64,000 nt of DNA, taken from the NCBI GenBank assembly GCA_035532735.1, contig DATKQM010000024.1:1-64000 (forward strand). Direction: 5' to 3'. This document shows, piece after piece, positions 51,356-60,247 of this stretch (positions are counted from its first letter, which is position 1; every line of letters starts with the position of its first letter). The translations under genes and the position numbers were made by a program. Source of the DNA: Chersky-840 sp035532735. GTDB taxonomy: Bacteria; Actinomycetota; Acidimicrobiia; Acidimicrobiales; UBA8190. Under the pieces are notes generated by a model. The model did not search any database. It was not told the origin of the DNA and was given only the letters and a program-made list of their open reading frames with translations.

Positions 51356-51850
51356 GTGAGTGACCTGACCCCCTTGCTGCCGCCCTCGGTCATCGAATTA
51401 CTCGACGTCGCACTCGTCGGGGAGCTGACGGTGATCGACGACTCCGGCCAACCGATCACCTATCCCCTCATCCCACTGTCTGACGGCAACGTCATCTATC
51501 TGACGTCGTCGGTGTTGTTCTCGCGCAAACTCCGGCACATCAAGGCGAACCCCAAGGTGTGCCTGTCGCTCACCGATCCCGTGGCCGTCCCGGTGGAGCC
51601 GTTTCACCGGGCCACGATCCAGGGCGACGCGCGCATCGTGGAAGACGACGTCCACGAGGGCTGGGAGCGACTGCTGCCCATGTGGCGGGCCAAGGAGCCT
51701 GCCATCGATTTCTTGTTGAAGAAGCGCTTCGGGATCCCACTGTTCTTCGAACGCTCGGTCATCGAGATCACACCGCACCGGGTGCTGTGGTGGGAGGACG
51801 GTCGGGCCAGCGAGCCGGCCCGGGCCTACGAGCTGGCGGGGGTGTCCTGA
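51356..51850 (+). CDS. Pyridoxamine-phosphate-oxidase-like (PPOX) flavin/deazaflavin protein
   Basis: 164 residues from GTG 51356. Split beta-barrel: LVGELTVIDDSGQPITYPLIPLSDGNVIYLTSSVLFSRKLRHIKANPKVCLSLTDPV matches the FMN/F420-binding strands, and RATIQGDARIVEDDVHEGWERLLPMW follows. The C-terminus ERSVIEITPHRVLWWEDGRA is the usual closing strand. Actinobacterial members bind FMN, F420 or heme; cofactor not fixed. Its TGA overlaps the ATG of the PPOX-UbiA fusion, so the two are coupled. Confidence 0.85.
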   Translation: MSDLTPLLPPSVIELLDVALVGELTVIDDSGQPITYPLIPLSDGNVIYLTSSVLFSRKLRHIKANPKVCLSLTDPVAVPVEPFHRATIQGDARIVEDDVHEGWERLLPMWRAKEPAIDFLLKKRFGIPLFFERSVIEITPHRVLWWEDGRASEPARAYELAGVS

Positions 51851-53169
51851 TGGCCAAGCTCGAGGTCGCCGACGCCATCGCACGGGCCGAGGCCTATCCC
51901 CATGCCGTCCTCGCCTACGTCGGCCCTGACGGCTACCCGGTGAACATCGCCGTCGACTTCACCGGGTCGGCAACCGCCGCCGTGGTCGACATCGGCGCCC
52001 TCGACCCCGATCTCCGCCCCGCCGACGGCCAGGAGGTGGAGCTCACCTTCAGCCATATCCGACCCCAGCCCGGAGTCGGCTACGACGAGCGCCGGTACGT
52101 GAACCTCTGGGGACCGGCCACACCAACCGGTGCGGGCATGCGCGTGGCGGTACGCCGGGCGAGCGGCTGGGACGAAGCCGACACCCCCTTCTTCGAGTAC
52201 GCCGAGCGCGGTCTGCCCGCCGGTCGGGACTATCTCGACGAGTTGGGAGCGCGTCCCCGACTGAGCGGGCTGTGGACGGTGTTTCTCGCCACCCGACTGC
52301 CCTTCCTCACCGCCACGCTGATCCCCGTGGGCCTCGGCGGCGTGATCGCGGCACGCGACGGTGCATTTCACACTCTGTGGTTCGTCCTCGCACTGGTCGC
52401 CGCCATCGCCGTGCACCTCGGTCTCAACATGGCCAACGACCTCTTCGACGACGCCAACGGCGCCGACGCCGCCAACGTGACCCCGACGCCGTTCAGCGGC
52501 GGGTCACGCGTGCTCCAGTACGGGCTCGTGACGCGCCGGGCCATGCTGACCGGTTGTGCGGCGCTCTACGCCGTGGCCGTCGGTCTCGGCCTCTATCTCG
52601 CCGCGACGCGCGGCTGGGGTCTGCTCGGGATAGGTGCAGTGGGCATCATCCTCAGCCTGGCGTACTCGGCGCCACCGCTCCGGCTCGTCCACCGCGGACT
52701 CGGCGAGCCCGTGACCGCGCTCGGGTTCGGCCCGGTCATGGCGGTGGGGACGTACTTCGCCTGTACGGGCCGGTGGAGCTGGCAACCGGTGCTGGCATCG
52801 CTGCCCGTGGCCCTGCTGATCGCGCTCGTCCTCTACGTGAACCAGGTCCCCGATCGGGCCGGTGACGCCGCCTCGGGCAAACGGACCTTGATCGTCCGTT
52901 TCAGCGCCGCGCAGGTCCAGGCGGGGTACGCGATCACCGTGGTCGGCGCCTTCGTGTGCATCGTCGCCGAGGTGGCGGCGGGTGTCACACCGGCATGGAC
53001 GCTGCTGGCCCTGGCCACCGTCCCCTTGGCATGGCGAGTCCGGAATGGGTTGCGCGCCCACTACACCGACCCCTACGCCCTCATGCCCACCATGCAGTCC
53101 AACATCGTCCTGCACCTGGCGACCGGGCTCTTGTTCGTCATCGGCTACGTCATCGCGGTGGTGTCCTGA
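51850..53169 (+). CDS. Fusion of a PPOX-like domain with a UbiA-family prenyltransferase
   Basis: 439 residues. Residues 1-125 form a second split barrel (AIARAEAYPHAVLAYVGPDGYPVNIAVDF, VELTFSHIRPQPGVGYDERRYVNLWG). After a short linker (DYLDELGARPRLSG), residues about 140-439 are a UbiA enzyme with eight or nine spans. The first Asp motif NMANDLFDDANGAD is near 195, the second VPDRAGDAASGKRTL near 334, as in MenA. Such enzymes attach a polyprenyl chain to an aromatic acceptor such as DHNA. A nucleotide-cofactor barrel fused to MenA-like membrane enzyme is unusual; its role is unknown. Confidence 0.88.
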   Translation: MAKLEVADAIARAEAYPHAVLAYVGPDGYPVNIAVDFTGSATAAVVDIGALDPDLRPADGQEVELTFSHIRPQPGVGYDERRYVNLWGPATPTGAGMRVAVRRASGWDEADTPFFEYAERGLPAGRDYLDELGARPRLSGLWTVFLATRLPFLTATLIPVGLGGVIAARDGAFHTLWFVLALVAAIAVHLGLNMANDLFDDANGADAANVTPTPFSGGSRVLQYGLVTRRAMLTGCAALYAVAVGLGLYLAATRGWGLLGIGAVGIILSLAYSAPPLRLVHRGLGEPVTALGFGPVMAVGTYFACTGRWSWQPVLASLPVALLIALVLYVNQVPDRAGDAASGKRTLIVRFSAAQVQAGYAITVVGAFVCIVAEVAAGVTPAWTLLALATVPLAWRVRNGLRAHYTDPYALMPTMQSNIVLHLATGLLFVIGYVIAVVS

Positions 53170-53238
53170 CCCCGTCGCCCTCCTGAGCGGGGCGAGCTCA
53201 TTGGCATGTCTCGCTCCCGCCAGGATTAGTCTGCGGCC

Positions 53239-54096
53239 ATGGAACCACGCGTCCAGCTACGCAGCGGCGTCGACGCCGTCTTGCAACGGCGCGGCTGGCC
53301 CCGGACCGGCAGCGCCGAATGGGGGTTCCTGGACCGCAGCGGGTTCCTCGTCGACGCGGAAGCCGAGGACGACCCCGCCACCTTCCTGGCCGAGGAGATC
53401 CGCGAGCTGCGACACGAGGTCGACGCCATGGCAGCCGAGCGCTCCATGGCCCCCATGCACATCTCCCGCTCCCCTCTCGACTTGGCGTCGAGGATCCAAG
53501 CCGACCTCGAGGCCTCAGAATCCCCCGGCGACGACGACCGCCCCGGCCTGTGGGAGCGGGCCCGGGCCGCGGCGATGCTCTTCTATCTCGAGCGCACCAG
53601 GAGGACGGTGACCGACGGGCGTCGTCCGAGTGCCGGCGACGCCCCCTCGGACGAGGCGGCGGCTTTCGAGATCGCCCACCCCGTCCGGGTCCTCGGCATC
53701 ACCACCGTGGGCGACTGGCAGGCCACGACAAAGGTGACCCTGGCCCTCGACCCCACCCTCAGCGCCGCCCAGGTCGCGGCCATGTGGCAGAAGGTCCGCT
53801 CCGGCGTCTTGCGCCAGGGGGCGCGGGGACGGACCGTAAGTCGCAAGTCCCTGGCGCTGGCACTGTTCGTGGCGCATCATCCCGGTCGGACCTGGGCCGA
53901 TCTGCGGCGGATGTGGAACCAGCTCTACGCCCACTGGGCCTTCAAGTCCCCGGACCTACGCGTCTTCCGTAACGCCGCGGTCAGGGCCCGTCGCTATCTC
54001 CTCGAGCCCCCCGAGCTCGACGACATGGGGGCGAGCTCATGGCAGTGGGTCTCTCGCCGCGCCGCCCGCCTGGCCTCGAGCGCCAACCACAACTGA
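53239..54096 (+). CDS. Hypothetical protein
   Basis: 285 residues, soluble and charged, mostly helical. Segments: LQRRGWPRTGSAEWGFLDRSGFLVD at the start; a coiled-coil-like AEEIRELRHEVDAMAAERS near 50-70; SAAQVAAMWQKVRSGVLRQGARGRTVSRKSLALALFVAHH; and TWADLRRMWNQLYAHWAF with several Trp near the end. The middle and late parts hint at a helix-turn-helix-like region, but I recognise no family. Stands alone, 69 bases after the fusion gene. Confidence 0.6.
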   Translation: MEPRVQLRSGVDAVLQRRGWPRTGSAEWGFLDRSGFLVDAEAEDDPATFLAEEIRELRHEVDAMAAERSMAPMHISRSPLDLASRIQADLEASESPGDDDRPGLWERARAAAMLFYLERTRRTVTDGRRPSAGDAPSDEAAAFEIAHPVRVLGITTVGDWQATTKVTLALDPTLSAAQVAAMWQKVRSGVLRQGARGRTVSRKSLALALFVAHHPGRTWADLRRMWNQLYAHWAFKSPDLRVFRNAAVRARRYLLEPPELDDMGASSWQWVSRRAARLASSANHN

Positions 54097-54137
54097 CCGT
54101 CGGCTCGGGCTCTCCCGACCGTCGCTATGGTTTTTCC

Positions 54138-55358
54138 ATGGACCTCCGGGTGCGAACCGTCGAGGCGTCGGAGATCGACGCGTGGACGCGTTGCATGGGG
54201 GTCGGCTTTCTCTACACCGTCCCCGAGGGATACGGCGAGTACTTCCTCGGGGACGTCGACCTGCGCCGGACGTGGGGCGCCTTCGACGGCGAGCGCGTGG
54301 TGGGGACGCTTCGTTCCTTCGCCACGCCGTTCACGGTCCCGGGCCCGACCGAGGTCGAGGTAGCCGCGCTCACCAACGTCACGGTGGCGCCCACGCACCG
54401 CCGCCGGGGCCTGCTGACCGAGATGATCACGTCGGAACTCCGGGGAAGCGCTGAGCGGGAAGAAGCCGTCGGGATCCTCATCGCATCGGAGTACCCCATC
54501 TACGGTCGCTTCGGCTACGGCGCCGCCATCGAGGCCGCCGCCTATTCGATCGACCTGGCGCCCACCCGCTTCGCCGAGGCGGGATCGGGCAGTGTCGAGC
54601 TCGTCGACCTCCTCACCATGCGCAACGAGGCGCCCGCACTCTACGAGCGGTTCCGGGCCCGACAGCCCGGCTCGATCGAGCGGAACGCTCGATGGTGGGA
54701 CCAGGTCCTGCACCGGGTGGACGTGCCCGGAGCGAAGAAGCCCGAGGGATACCAGGCGCTGTATCGCTCAGCCGCCGGGGCTTTCGAGGGATATGTCCGC
54801 TACCGGGCTACACAGAGCTCGGACCACATGCGGCCCACCGGTGAGGTCACCGTCGACGAGCTCGTGGCCACGACGCCGGACGCGTATCAGCGTTTGTGGC
54901 GCTACTGCTGCGAGATCGACCTGGTGGCAACCCTGCGCGCCGGCGACCGCAGCGTCGGCGAGCCGTTGGGGTGGCTGCTCGAGGATGCCCGGACGCTGCG
55001 ACAAACGGGTCGGTACGACTTCGTCTGGGTGCGCGTCATCGATGTCGCCGGCGCCCTCGCGGCGCGGCGCTACGGCGTGGACGGGCACCTGATCATCGAG
55101 GTGAGCGACGATCTGGGCTTCGCCACAGGACGCTACGCCCTGGACGGCGGGCCGTCGGGGGCGACGTGCACGCGCACCGACGCGTCCGCGGACCTGTCGA
55201 TGCCCGTCGACGCGGTGGGCTCGCTCTACGCGGGGGGCGTCTCCGCGCAGGTGCTGCGCGACATCGGGAGGATCGACGAGCACCGGGCCGGAGCGGTCGA
55301 CCGAGCCGCGGTGATGTTCCAGACCTCGACCCCACCGTGGTGCTCGACCTGGTTCTAA
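54138..55358 (+). CDS. Eis-like GNAT acetyltransferase
   Basis: 406 residues from ATG 54138. The tandem-GNAT plus SCP2-like architecture of Eis: LRVRTVEASEIDAWTRCMGVGF at the start, acetyl-CoA loop VAPTHRRRGLLTEMI near residue 90, SEYPIYGRFGYGAAIEAAAYS, then a second GNAT domain and a sterol-carrier-like C-terminal domain. It ends in WF, consistent with the C-terminal Phe whose carboxylate acts as base in mycobacterial Eis (from memory of the family). Eis enzymes acetylate amines, including aminoglycosides; the native substrate here is unknown. Confidence 0.88.
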   Translation: MDLRVRTVEASEIDAWTRCMGVGFLYTVPEGYGEYFLGDVDLRRTWGAFDGERVVGTLRSFATPFTVPGPTEVEVAALTNVTVAPTHRRRGLLTEMITSELRGSAEREEAVGILIASEYPIYGRFGYGAAIEAAAYSIDLAPTRFAEAGSGSVELVDLLTMRNEAPALYERFRARQPGSIERNARWWDQVLHRVDVPGAKKPEGYQALYRSAAGAFEGYVRYRATQSSDHMRPTGEVTVDELVATTPDAYQRLWRYCCEIDLVATLRAGDRSVGEPLGWLLEDARTLRQTGRYDFVWVRVIDVAGALAARRYGVDGHLIIEVSDDLGFATGRYALDGGPSGATCTRTDASADLSMPVDAVGSLYAGGVSAQVLRDIGRIDEHRAGAVDRAAVMFQTSTPPWCSTWF

Positions 55359-55411
55359 TCTCAGTCCGACCAACGACACTGTCCCATCCGACCCGATCCA
55401 GAGGACGACCA

Positions 55412-55705
55412 ATGGCCGTCATCGAAGTCGCCACGTTCCAACTCATCCCCGGCGCCAAGGAGGAAGAGTTCCTCGCCGCCGACCAGGACTTCCAGACGGC
55501 CTGTCTCTACATCCAGCGCGGCCTGCTGCGGCGCACCACGGCGCGCGGTGTCGGCGACGAATGGCTAGTGGTGACGACGTGGGGATCATCGGCTGACGCG
55601 GACGACGCCGCGGTGGTGTGTCGCGACGACCCCACCGCCGGTCGGTGGGCGACGTTCGTCGATCCCCCCAGCCTCACCACCAGGCGCTACACCACCCTCG
55701 CCTGA
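55412..55705 (+). CDS. Small ABM-like hypothetical protein
   Basis: 97 residues from ATG 55412, with GAGGACGACC upstream. The pattern IEVATFQLIPGAKEEEFLAADQDFQTACLYIQRGLLRRTTARG then DEWLVVTTWGSSADADDA recalls dimeric alpha-beta-barrel proteins of the ABM type, where a catalytic pocket is formed between protomers; not a firm assignment. Ends 25 bases from a convergent VOC gene. Confidence 0.65.
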   Translation: MAVIEVATFQLIPGAKEEEFLAADQDFQTACLYIQRGLLRRTTARGVGDEWLVVTTWGSSADADDAAVVCRDDPTAGRWATFVDPPSLTTRRYTTLA

Positions 55706-55729
55706 TCGTCGAGGGCGAACCTCGCCGGG

Positions 55730-56083
55730 CTACTGCTGCACCAACATCACCGGGTTTCCCTCGGGATCGGTGATCGGCGCCAAGGTCGGACCGCCGGGGA
55801 TGTCGAAGGGCTCGGAGATGACGGTCCCGCCCAGCTCGATGGCCCGTGCCATCGAGGCCCGGATGTCACGGACCTGGATGTACAGAGCGATCCCGCTGCG
55901 CCCACCCTGGCGGACATGTCCGGCGGGACCGGGCTCGGGACCACCCAGCCCGGCCCCGATCGGCATGATGGGGCCGTCGCCAATCTCCCAATTGAACAGC
56001 TCGCCATAGAACGCTCGTTGCCGTTCGGCGTCGAGTGCCTCTATCTCCCAGTGCACGACGGGCCGAGCCCAATCGTCGCCCAT
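55730..56083 (-). CDS. VOC family protein
   Basis: 117 residues. Glyoxalase-like fold: VVHWEIEALDAERQRAFYGELFNWEIGDGP with the first His ligand, GIALYIQVRDIRASMARAIELGGTVISEPFDIP, and LAPITDPEGNPVMLVQQ. Metal ligands are only partly conserved, so a non-catalytic binding role is possible. Preceded by a 19-bp tandem repeat that separates it from the hydrolase gene. Confidence 0.87.
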   Translation of the reverse strand: MGDDWARPVVHWEIEALDAERQRAFYGELFNWEIGDGPIMPIGAGLGGPEPGPAGHVRQGGRSGIALYIQVRDIRASMARAIELGGTVISEPFDIPGGPTLAPITDPEGNPVMLVQQ

Positions 56084-56107
56084 GGCGTCTCCCTCCGACT
56101 GTCGTCA

Positions 56108-56145
56108 GGTTACCCACGACCGATCCGGTTACCCACGACCGATCC
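56108..56145. repeat. Exact 19-bp tandem duplication next to a stop codon
   Basis: Two perfect copies of GGTTACCCACGACCGATCC, ending two bases before the stop codon (56147) of the alpha/beta hydrolase. Confidence 0.9.
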
Positions 56146-56146
56146 G

Positions 56147-56866
56147 TCACGGCGCCAGTGCCTCGAGCTCGAGTCCCTCGAGATGTGCCACGAAGAGGTC
56201 GGGCTCCTGAAACATCCAATCGTGGTCGATCGGTCTCCCATCGGACGCCGAGGCCACCGTGAACGAGGCTTTGAGCTCCCTCGCGAACCGCTCTCCGTCG
56301 CGGCGCGACAGGATCGAGTCGCGATTCGCCCACAGGACATGAGACACAAGGCCTTCTCGGGCGCATACCTCACCTTCGCCGTCCCGATCACTGGTGAAAC
56401 CCCACCACGCCGCGTCGACAAGCTGACGGGGATGGGTGATCCACGTACGCGCGAAAGCCGCAGCCGCGATCGGGGTGGCCAGCTCGAGCAGTCCCAGGGG
56501 ATGGCGCATCGCCTCGTCGGCCAGACCCCATTCGCGCGATACGGCCAGGGTGTCGGAGAACACGAGCTCTGTCACCCGACGGGGGAACCGAGTCGCAAAC
56601 CCGAGCTCGATCCCGCCCCCGAAGGAGTGCCCGAGCAGGGTCACCTTGTCGAGACCAAGACCGTCGAGCGTGGCCGTGAACCTGTCGAGGACATCGGGAT
56701 ACCGCCATGGTCCCCGGAAGCCGAAGAGGTCGGGGATCACGACACGGCAATGCGGAGCCAAGAGACCGGCCAGGCTCCGGTAGGTGTCGGGACGCATGGC
56801 GTAGCCGTGCAGGACCACGACCGGAGGGCCGGTTCCGACGTCGACGGGGATCTCGAGCACGTTCAA
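56147..56866 (-). CDS. Alpha/beta-hydrolase
   Basis: 239 residues. PPVVVLHGYAMRPDTYRSL (oxyanion HG), RVVIPDLFGFRGPW, nucleophile elbow VTLLGHSFGGGIELGFATRFP (Ser81), and a C-terminal His in RPIDHDWMFQEPD; the acid residue falls near 210. Likely an esterase, hydrolase or lactonase; substrate unknown. The start is TTG 56866 (GTG 56860 alternative); an ATG at 56873 is in another frame. Confidence 0.85.
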   Translation of the reverse strand: MNVLEIPVDVGTGPPVVVLHGYAMRPDTYRSLAGLLAPHCRVVIPDLFGFRGPWRYPDVLDRFTATLDGLGLDKVTLLGHSFGGGIELGFATRFPRRVTELVFSDTLAVSREWGLADEAMRHPLGLLELATPIAAAAFARTWITHPRQLVDAAWWGFTSDRDGEGEVCAREGLVSHVLWANRDSILSRRDGERFARELKASFTVASASDGRPIDHDWMFQEPDLFVAHLEGLELEALAP

Positions 56867-56978
56867 GGTTCATGAGTCAATCAGAAAGATCGGGAACCTT
56901 TCTCGTCTCCGGTGTCTCTTTATGGGTAGCCCGTGGCGCCCCACAGGTCCCACGGGAGCACACGCAGGAGGTCGACAC

Positions 56979-57572
56979 ATGGCGCACGTGCAGCTCGTAG
57001 AAAGAGCGAACCGGCTCATCCCGAAGGTGGCGTTGCGCTACTCGAGACACCGCTTCGGACGCGTCGTCGAACCGGTGGCGGCCGCGGCCCACCACGCAGG
57101 AGTCCTCCTGGCCATGGGCGCGCTCGAGACCACCGCCGAACGGGGTTGGCGGAGACTGGACCCGGGTCTGCGTTGGCTCGCCATCGAGGCTTCGGCCATG
57201 GAGATCGGCTGTTCATGGTGCATCGACTACGGGTACTACGAGGGTATGCGGCAAGGGACCGATCCCATCAAGGTGCGAGAGGTCCTGCGCTGGCGTACCA
57301 GTGAGGTCTATGACGAGCGCGAGCGCGCTGTGCTCGAGTATGCGGAAGCGGCGACATCCACGCCGGCCACGATCACCGACGAGCTCATAGAGCGCCTGCA
57401 CCGGCACTTCACCGAGCCCGTAATCGTGGAGCTGGCGGCCTGGGTGGCGATGGAGAACTTCCGGTCGCGTTTCAACGCCGGCCTCGGACTTCGGAGCCAA
57501 GGGTTCTCCGACAATTGCGACCTACCCACCACCGTCGGCTCCACGTCGTCGACTGAGCGCGTCCTCGACTGA
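56979..57572 (+). CDS. Carboxymuconolactone decarboxylase/AhpD-like family protein
   Basis: 197 residues from ATG 56979, preceded by AGGAGG eight bases away. CMD/AhpD core: LRWLAIEASAMEIGCSWCIDYGYYEGMRQG with Cys78-x2-Cys81 and a nearby His-free active site, then YDERERAVLEYAEAAT and LHRHFTEPVIVELAAWVAMENFRSRFN. The CxxC suggests disulfide-reductase or peroxidase activity as in AhpD. Divergent from the hydrolase. Confidence 0.87.
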   Translation: MAHVQLVERANRLIPKVALRYSRHRFGRVVEPVAAAAHHAGVLLAMGALETTAERGWRRLDPGLRWLAIEASAMEIGCSWCIDYGYYEGMRQGTDPIKVREVLRWRTSEVYDERERAVLEYAEAATSTPATITDELIERLHRHFTEPVIVELAAWVAMENFRSRFNAGLGLRSQGFSDNCDLPTTVGSTSSTERVLD

Positions 57573-57708
57573 CCCCTGGAGGGAGCCGCCCCCCTGACGA
57601 CGCACCATCTCCCGACCCAACGGAGCCGACGGCTACCGTGACAAGCACGAGGCAGCACCCGCGAGGTGTGCTCCCGATCTGCCCCACGACGCTGGAGGAC
57701 CAGTCACG

Positions 57709-58671
57709 ATGACGCAGGCGACGGCTGGCGTCGATCTGGGAGGGACGAAGATCCAGACGGTGGTGGTGTCCGACGGTGACGTCGTCGGCCAAGCACGGCA
57801 CCCGACACCGAACACCAATGCCGCCGACGTCGTGGCCGAGATCGTGGCCAGCATCCACAGCGCGCTGAGCGATGCCGGTATGGGGCTCTCGGAGCTGCGC
57901 GCCATCGCCATCGGGTCACCGGGCTCTGTCGATGTGCATAGCGGTCACGTCTCCAACGCCCGGAACGTCCCGGGGTTCATCGACGATGTCGCGCTCGGAC
58001 CCGAGGTGAGCGCAGCGTTCGCCGGGACGACGGTCATCGTCGACAACGACGTCCGAGCCGCGGTCATGGGCGAGTTCCGCCAAGGCGCGGGGCGGTCCTA
58101 TCGGAACTTTCTCGGCGTGTTCGTCGGCACCGGCGTCGGAGGCGGCCTCGTCCTCGAAGGCGCGCTCCGTCACGGCGGTGGCAACGCCGGCGAGATCGGC
58201 CACACCACAGTCAAACCGGGCGGCCGTCGGTGCGGATGCACCCGCCTGGGTTGCCTCGAGGCCTATGCCGGGCGCCAGTCGATCGAACAGACGGCCCGGG
58301 GGCGAGTCGACAAGGGACAGAAGACCAAGCTCTTCGAGATCATGGAGCGCAAGGGGCGCGACCGGGTGACGAGCTCGGTCATCGCCGACGCGCTCGATCA
58401 GAAAGACCGCCTCACCATCGAGCTCATCGACGAGGCCGTCGACGCCCTGGGCCTGGCCATCGCCAACACCCAGAATCTGCTCGACCTGGAAGCCATCATC
58501 GTCGGCGGCGGCCTCGGCGACCGCCTGGGAGATCCCTTCGTCCGCCGCGTGGAACAAGCCATGGCCACCAATCTGCGGTTCCCCGATCGACCGCCGGTCG
58601 TGCTCGGCACCGAGCTCGGCGACCTGTCGGGGGCGGTCGGCGCCACGGTCCTGATCGAGGAGTGGTCCTGA
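57709..58671 (+). CDS. ROK-family sugar kinase (glucokinase-like)
   Basis: 320 residues. ATP motif GVDLGGTKIQTVVV, IAIGSPGSVDVHSG, catalytic Asp in VDNDVRAAVMGEF, GVGGGLVLEG, and the ROK zinc signature GEIGHTTVKPGGRRCGCTRLGCLEAYAG (His plus three Cys). Probably phosphorylates glucose or a related sugar; ATP or polyphosphate specificity is uncertain. SD GGAGG precedes the ATG. Confidence 0.92.
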   Translation: MTQATAGVDLGGTKIQTVVVSDGDVVGQARHPTPNTNAADVVAEIVASIHSALSDAGMGLSELRAIAIGSPGSVDVHSGHVSNARNVPGFIDDVALGPEVSAAFAGTTVIVDNDVRAAVMGEFRQGAGRSYRNFLGVFVGTGVGGGLVLEGALRHGGGNAGEIGHTTVKPGGRRCGCTRLGCLEAYAGRQSIEQTARGRVDKGQKTKLFEIMERKGRDRVTSSVIADALDQKDRLTIELIDEAVDALGLAIANTQNLLDLEAIIVGGGLGDRLGDPFVRRVEQAMATNLRFPDRPPVVLGTELGDLSGAVGATVLIEEWS

Positions 58672-58684
58672 CCGGGACCCGGCT

Positions 58685-58890
58685 GTGATCGACGGCCCCC
58701 AGCTCTATGCCGTCTACCTCGGGGGAGATCCCGCGCCGGGACGTCTGAGCGAAGACCACGAAGTGGTGCTGGTGATGGCCAACGACCTCGGAGGAGCCCG
58801 CCGGCGGGCCTGACATCTACGAACCGTCTCGAGTCCTTCGAGGTCGACCTCACCTACGAGCCCGAGGACGGCACCGACACCGACCAATAG
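58685..58890 (+). pseudogene. Possible decayed DUF1543-like gene
   Basis: A 42-codon frame from GTG 58685 reads LYAVYLGGDPAPGRLSEDHEVVLVMAND and stops at 58813; a further open stretch in another frame (RLESFEVDLTYEPEDGTD) ends at 58890. The first part resembles the start of DUF1543 proteins (VYLGG ... HEV-F-V) and the second looks coding, so a frameshift or internal deletion is likely. Confidence 0.4.
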
Positions 58891-58899
58891 CCCCTCGGC

Positions 58900-58923
58900 G
58901 TCGACCTACGAGTCGACCTACGG
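58900..58923. repeat. 12-bp tandem duplication over a stop codon
   Basis: GTCGACCTACGA followed by GTCGACCTACGG; the second copy contains the reverse-complement stop (CTA at 58918) of the leftward membrane gene. Confidence 0.75.
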
Positions 58924-60093
58924 CGACTGTCGGGGTCGCGTCGGGCTACCCCGTCGTCGCGCCGGCGACGACGGCGCCTCGGGTCGATGCGCCGCGAACA
59001 CCTTCCCCGCCGGGCTCCGCTGCGGTGGCCGTCGAGGGGCAACCGGGCCCGAACGCAGATGAGTGCGCGGGCCGGACCACGGGGCCGGGGGAGAGACGAC
59101 CCGATCGGCCAACCGGTAGGCGTTGGTCTCGTAGTTCACCCGCCAGCCGCGGAAGTTCGGCCACGCTTCTTCGGCGGTCAGCTCCATCGGATATCCGATC
59201 TCCTCCAACATGCGCACGGCCTGCGCGAACTCCTCGAACGTAAGGTTGATCGGACCTTCGGGGTTCGGATCCGGGTCGACCGGCCAACCGAGGGTCTTGG
59301 CGATCCGGTTGAAGGTGGTGAACCCCATGCGCAAACACAGTCGCGCCTGCGACGAGGACGCGTCGGGTGAGAGCGCCAGGTCCATCGCCGCCGCGTCGAG
59401 CACGGCGAGGAGGCCCACCACCCAGGAATACCACGGCTCGGGCGAGCGGAACAGGAGCAGGACGGGGTAGGTGGTGTGACTCTCGGCCAGGTCCGCGGCC
59501 AGCCGCTCCCAATCGGCGTAGAGGCTGGGCAGCGCGTCGATGATCCCGACCAACTGGTGCCGGGCCAGGACCTCGGGTCCCCATGCCGGCAGGCCGGCGC
59601 GACTCTCGAGCATCGCCACCAATGCCTCGCGTCGGTTGAAGGCGTCGTAGAGAGATGGGAGATAGGCGATCTGCAGGGTCACCACGACGGCCCATGTCGC
59701 GCCCGCCGCGATGTCCACTGTTTGGTTGGGTGGGCCCCCCGCGTGCGCGGTTCCGACGCTGAACAGCGCCACCGCCGCTTGGGTGAACGAGGCGGCAAAG
59801 CCATGGGTGGTGGGCTCGAGCATGCACGCGTAGCCGACGACGAAGAACCCGAGCCACACGGCCAGCTGGGCCAACAGCGCCACCGGGGCCGCCGGCGCCA
59901 ACAGCGCGTCTTTGACCTCGTAGCTCTTCGCCGCGCGCGAGATGACGAGAAAGATGAATCGCACGACCCTGTTCACCATGAGCGACAATCGCTCGATCCC
60001 GGCAGGTCGTCTCGGGAGGATAAGCGTGAAGATGACATTGGCCGCGGTGATCAAGACGATCACCAACCCGAGCGCGAAATAGAACCCGCTCAC
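58918..60093 (-). CDS. Membrane protein with channel-like pore region
   Basis: 391 residues. A first span at about 5-27, then a second at about 72-95, a re-entrant-like segment SFTQAAVALFSVGTAHAGG and a third span near 128-145 form a channel-like arrangement; SVGT resembles a relaxed K+-channel filter, but it is not TVGYG. The remaining 240 residues are cytoplasmic, mostly helical, with a basic Pro/Arg-rich tail. No named family recognised. A role as a low-selectivity or gated channel is a guess. Confidence 0.7.
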   Translation of the reverse strand: MSGFYFALGLVIVLITAANVIFTLILPRRPAGIERLSLMVNRVVRFIFLVISRAAKSYEVKDALLAPAAPVALLAQLAVWLGFFVVGYACMLEPTTHGFAASFTQAAVALFSVGTAHAGGPPNQTVDIAAGATWAVVVTLQIAYLPSLYDAFNRREALVAMLESRAGLPAWGPEVLARHQLVGIIDALPSLYADWERLAADLAESHTTYPVLLLFRSPEPWYSWVVGLLAVLDAAAMDLALSPDASSSQARLCLRMGFTTFNRIAKTLGWPVDPDPNPEGPINLTFEEFAQAVRMLEEIGYPMELTAEEAWPNFRGWRVNYETNAYRLADRVVSPPAPWSGPRTHLRSGPVAPRRPPQRSPAGKVFAAHRPEAPSSPARRRGSPTRPRQSP

Positions 60094-60176
60094 CGCCGAG
60101 CTCCCGACGCTGTCGAGACCGTCGTCACCATCACTGCCCAGATCTTTTCACGATGTCCCTGGATCCTCACTCGTCA

Positions 60177-60190
60177 TTGCGATATCGTAA
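60177..60190 (+). promoter_or_regulatory. Palindromic operator-like site
   Basis: TTGCGATATCGTAA has a perfect CGATATCG core with flanking near-symmetry. It is the most AT-rich point in the 367-base gap between the channel-like gene and the next gene and lies about 60 bases before a strong SD, so it may be a promoter or repressor site. Confidence 0.35.
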
Positions 60191-60247
60191 GTGTGTCTTC
60201 GAGAGCCGAGCCTCGGCGAACGACGACCGAGCGAGAAGGAGGTGCCG

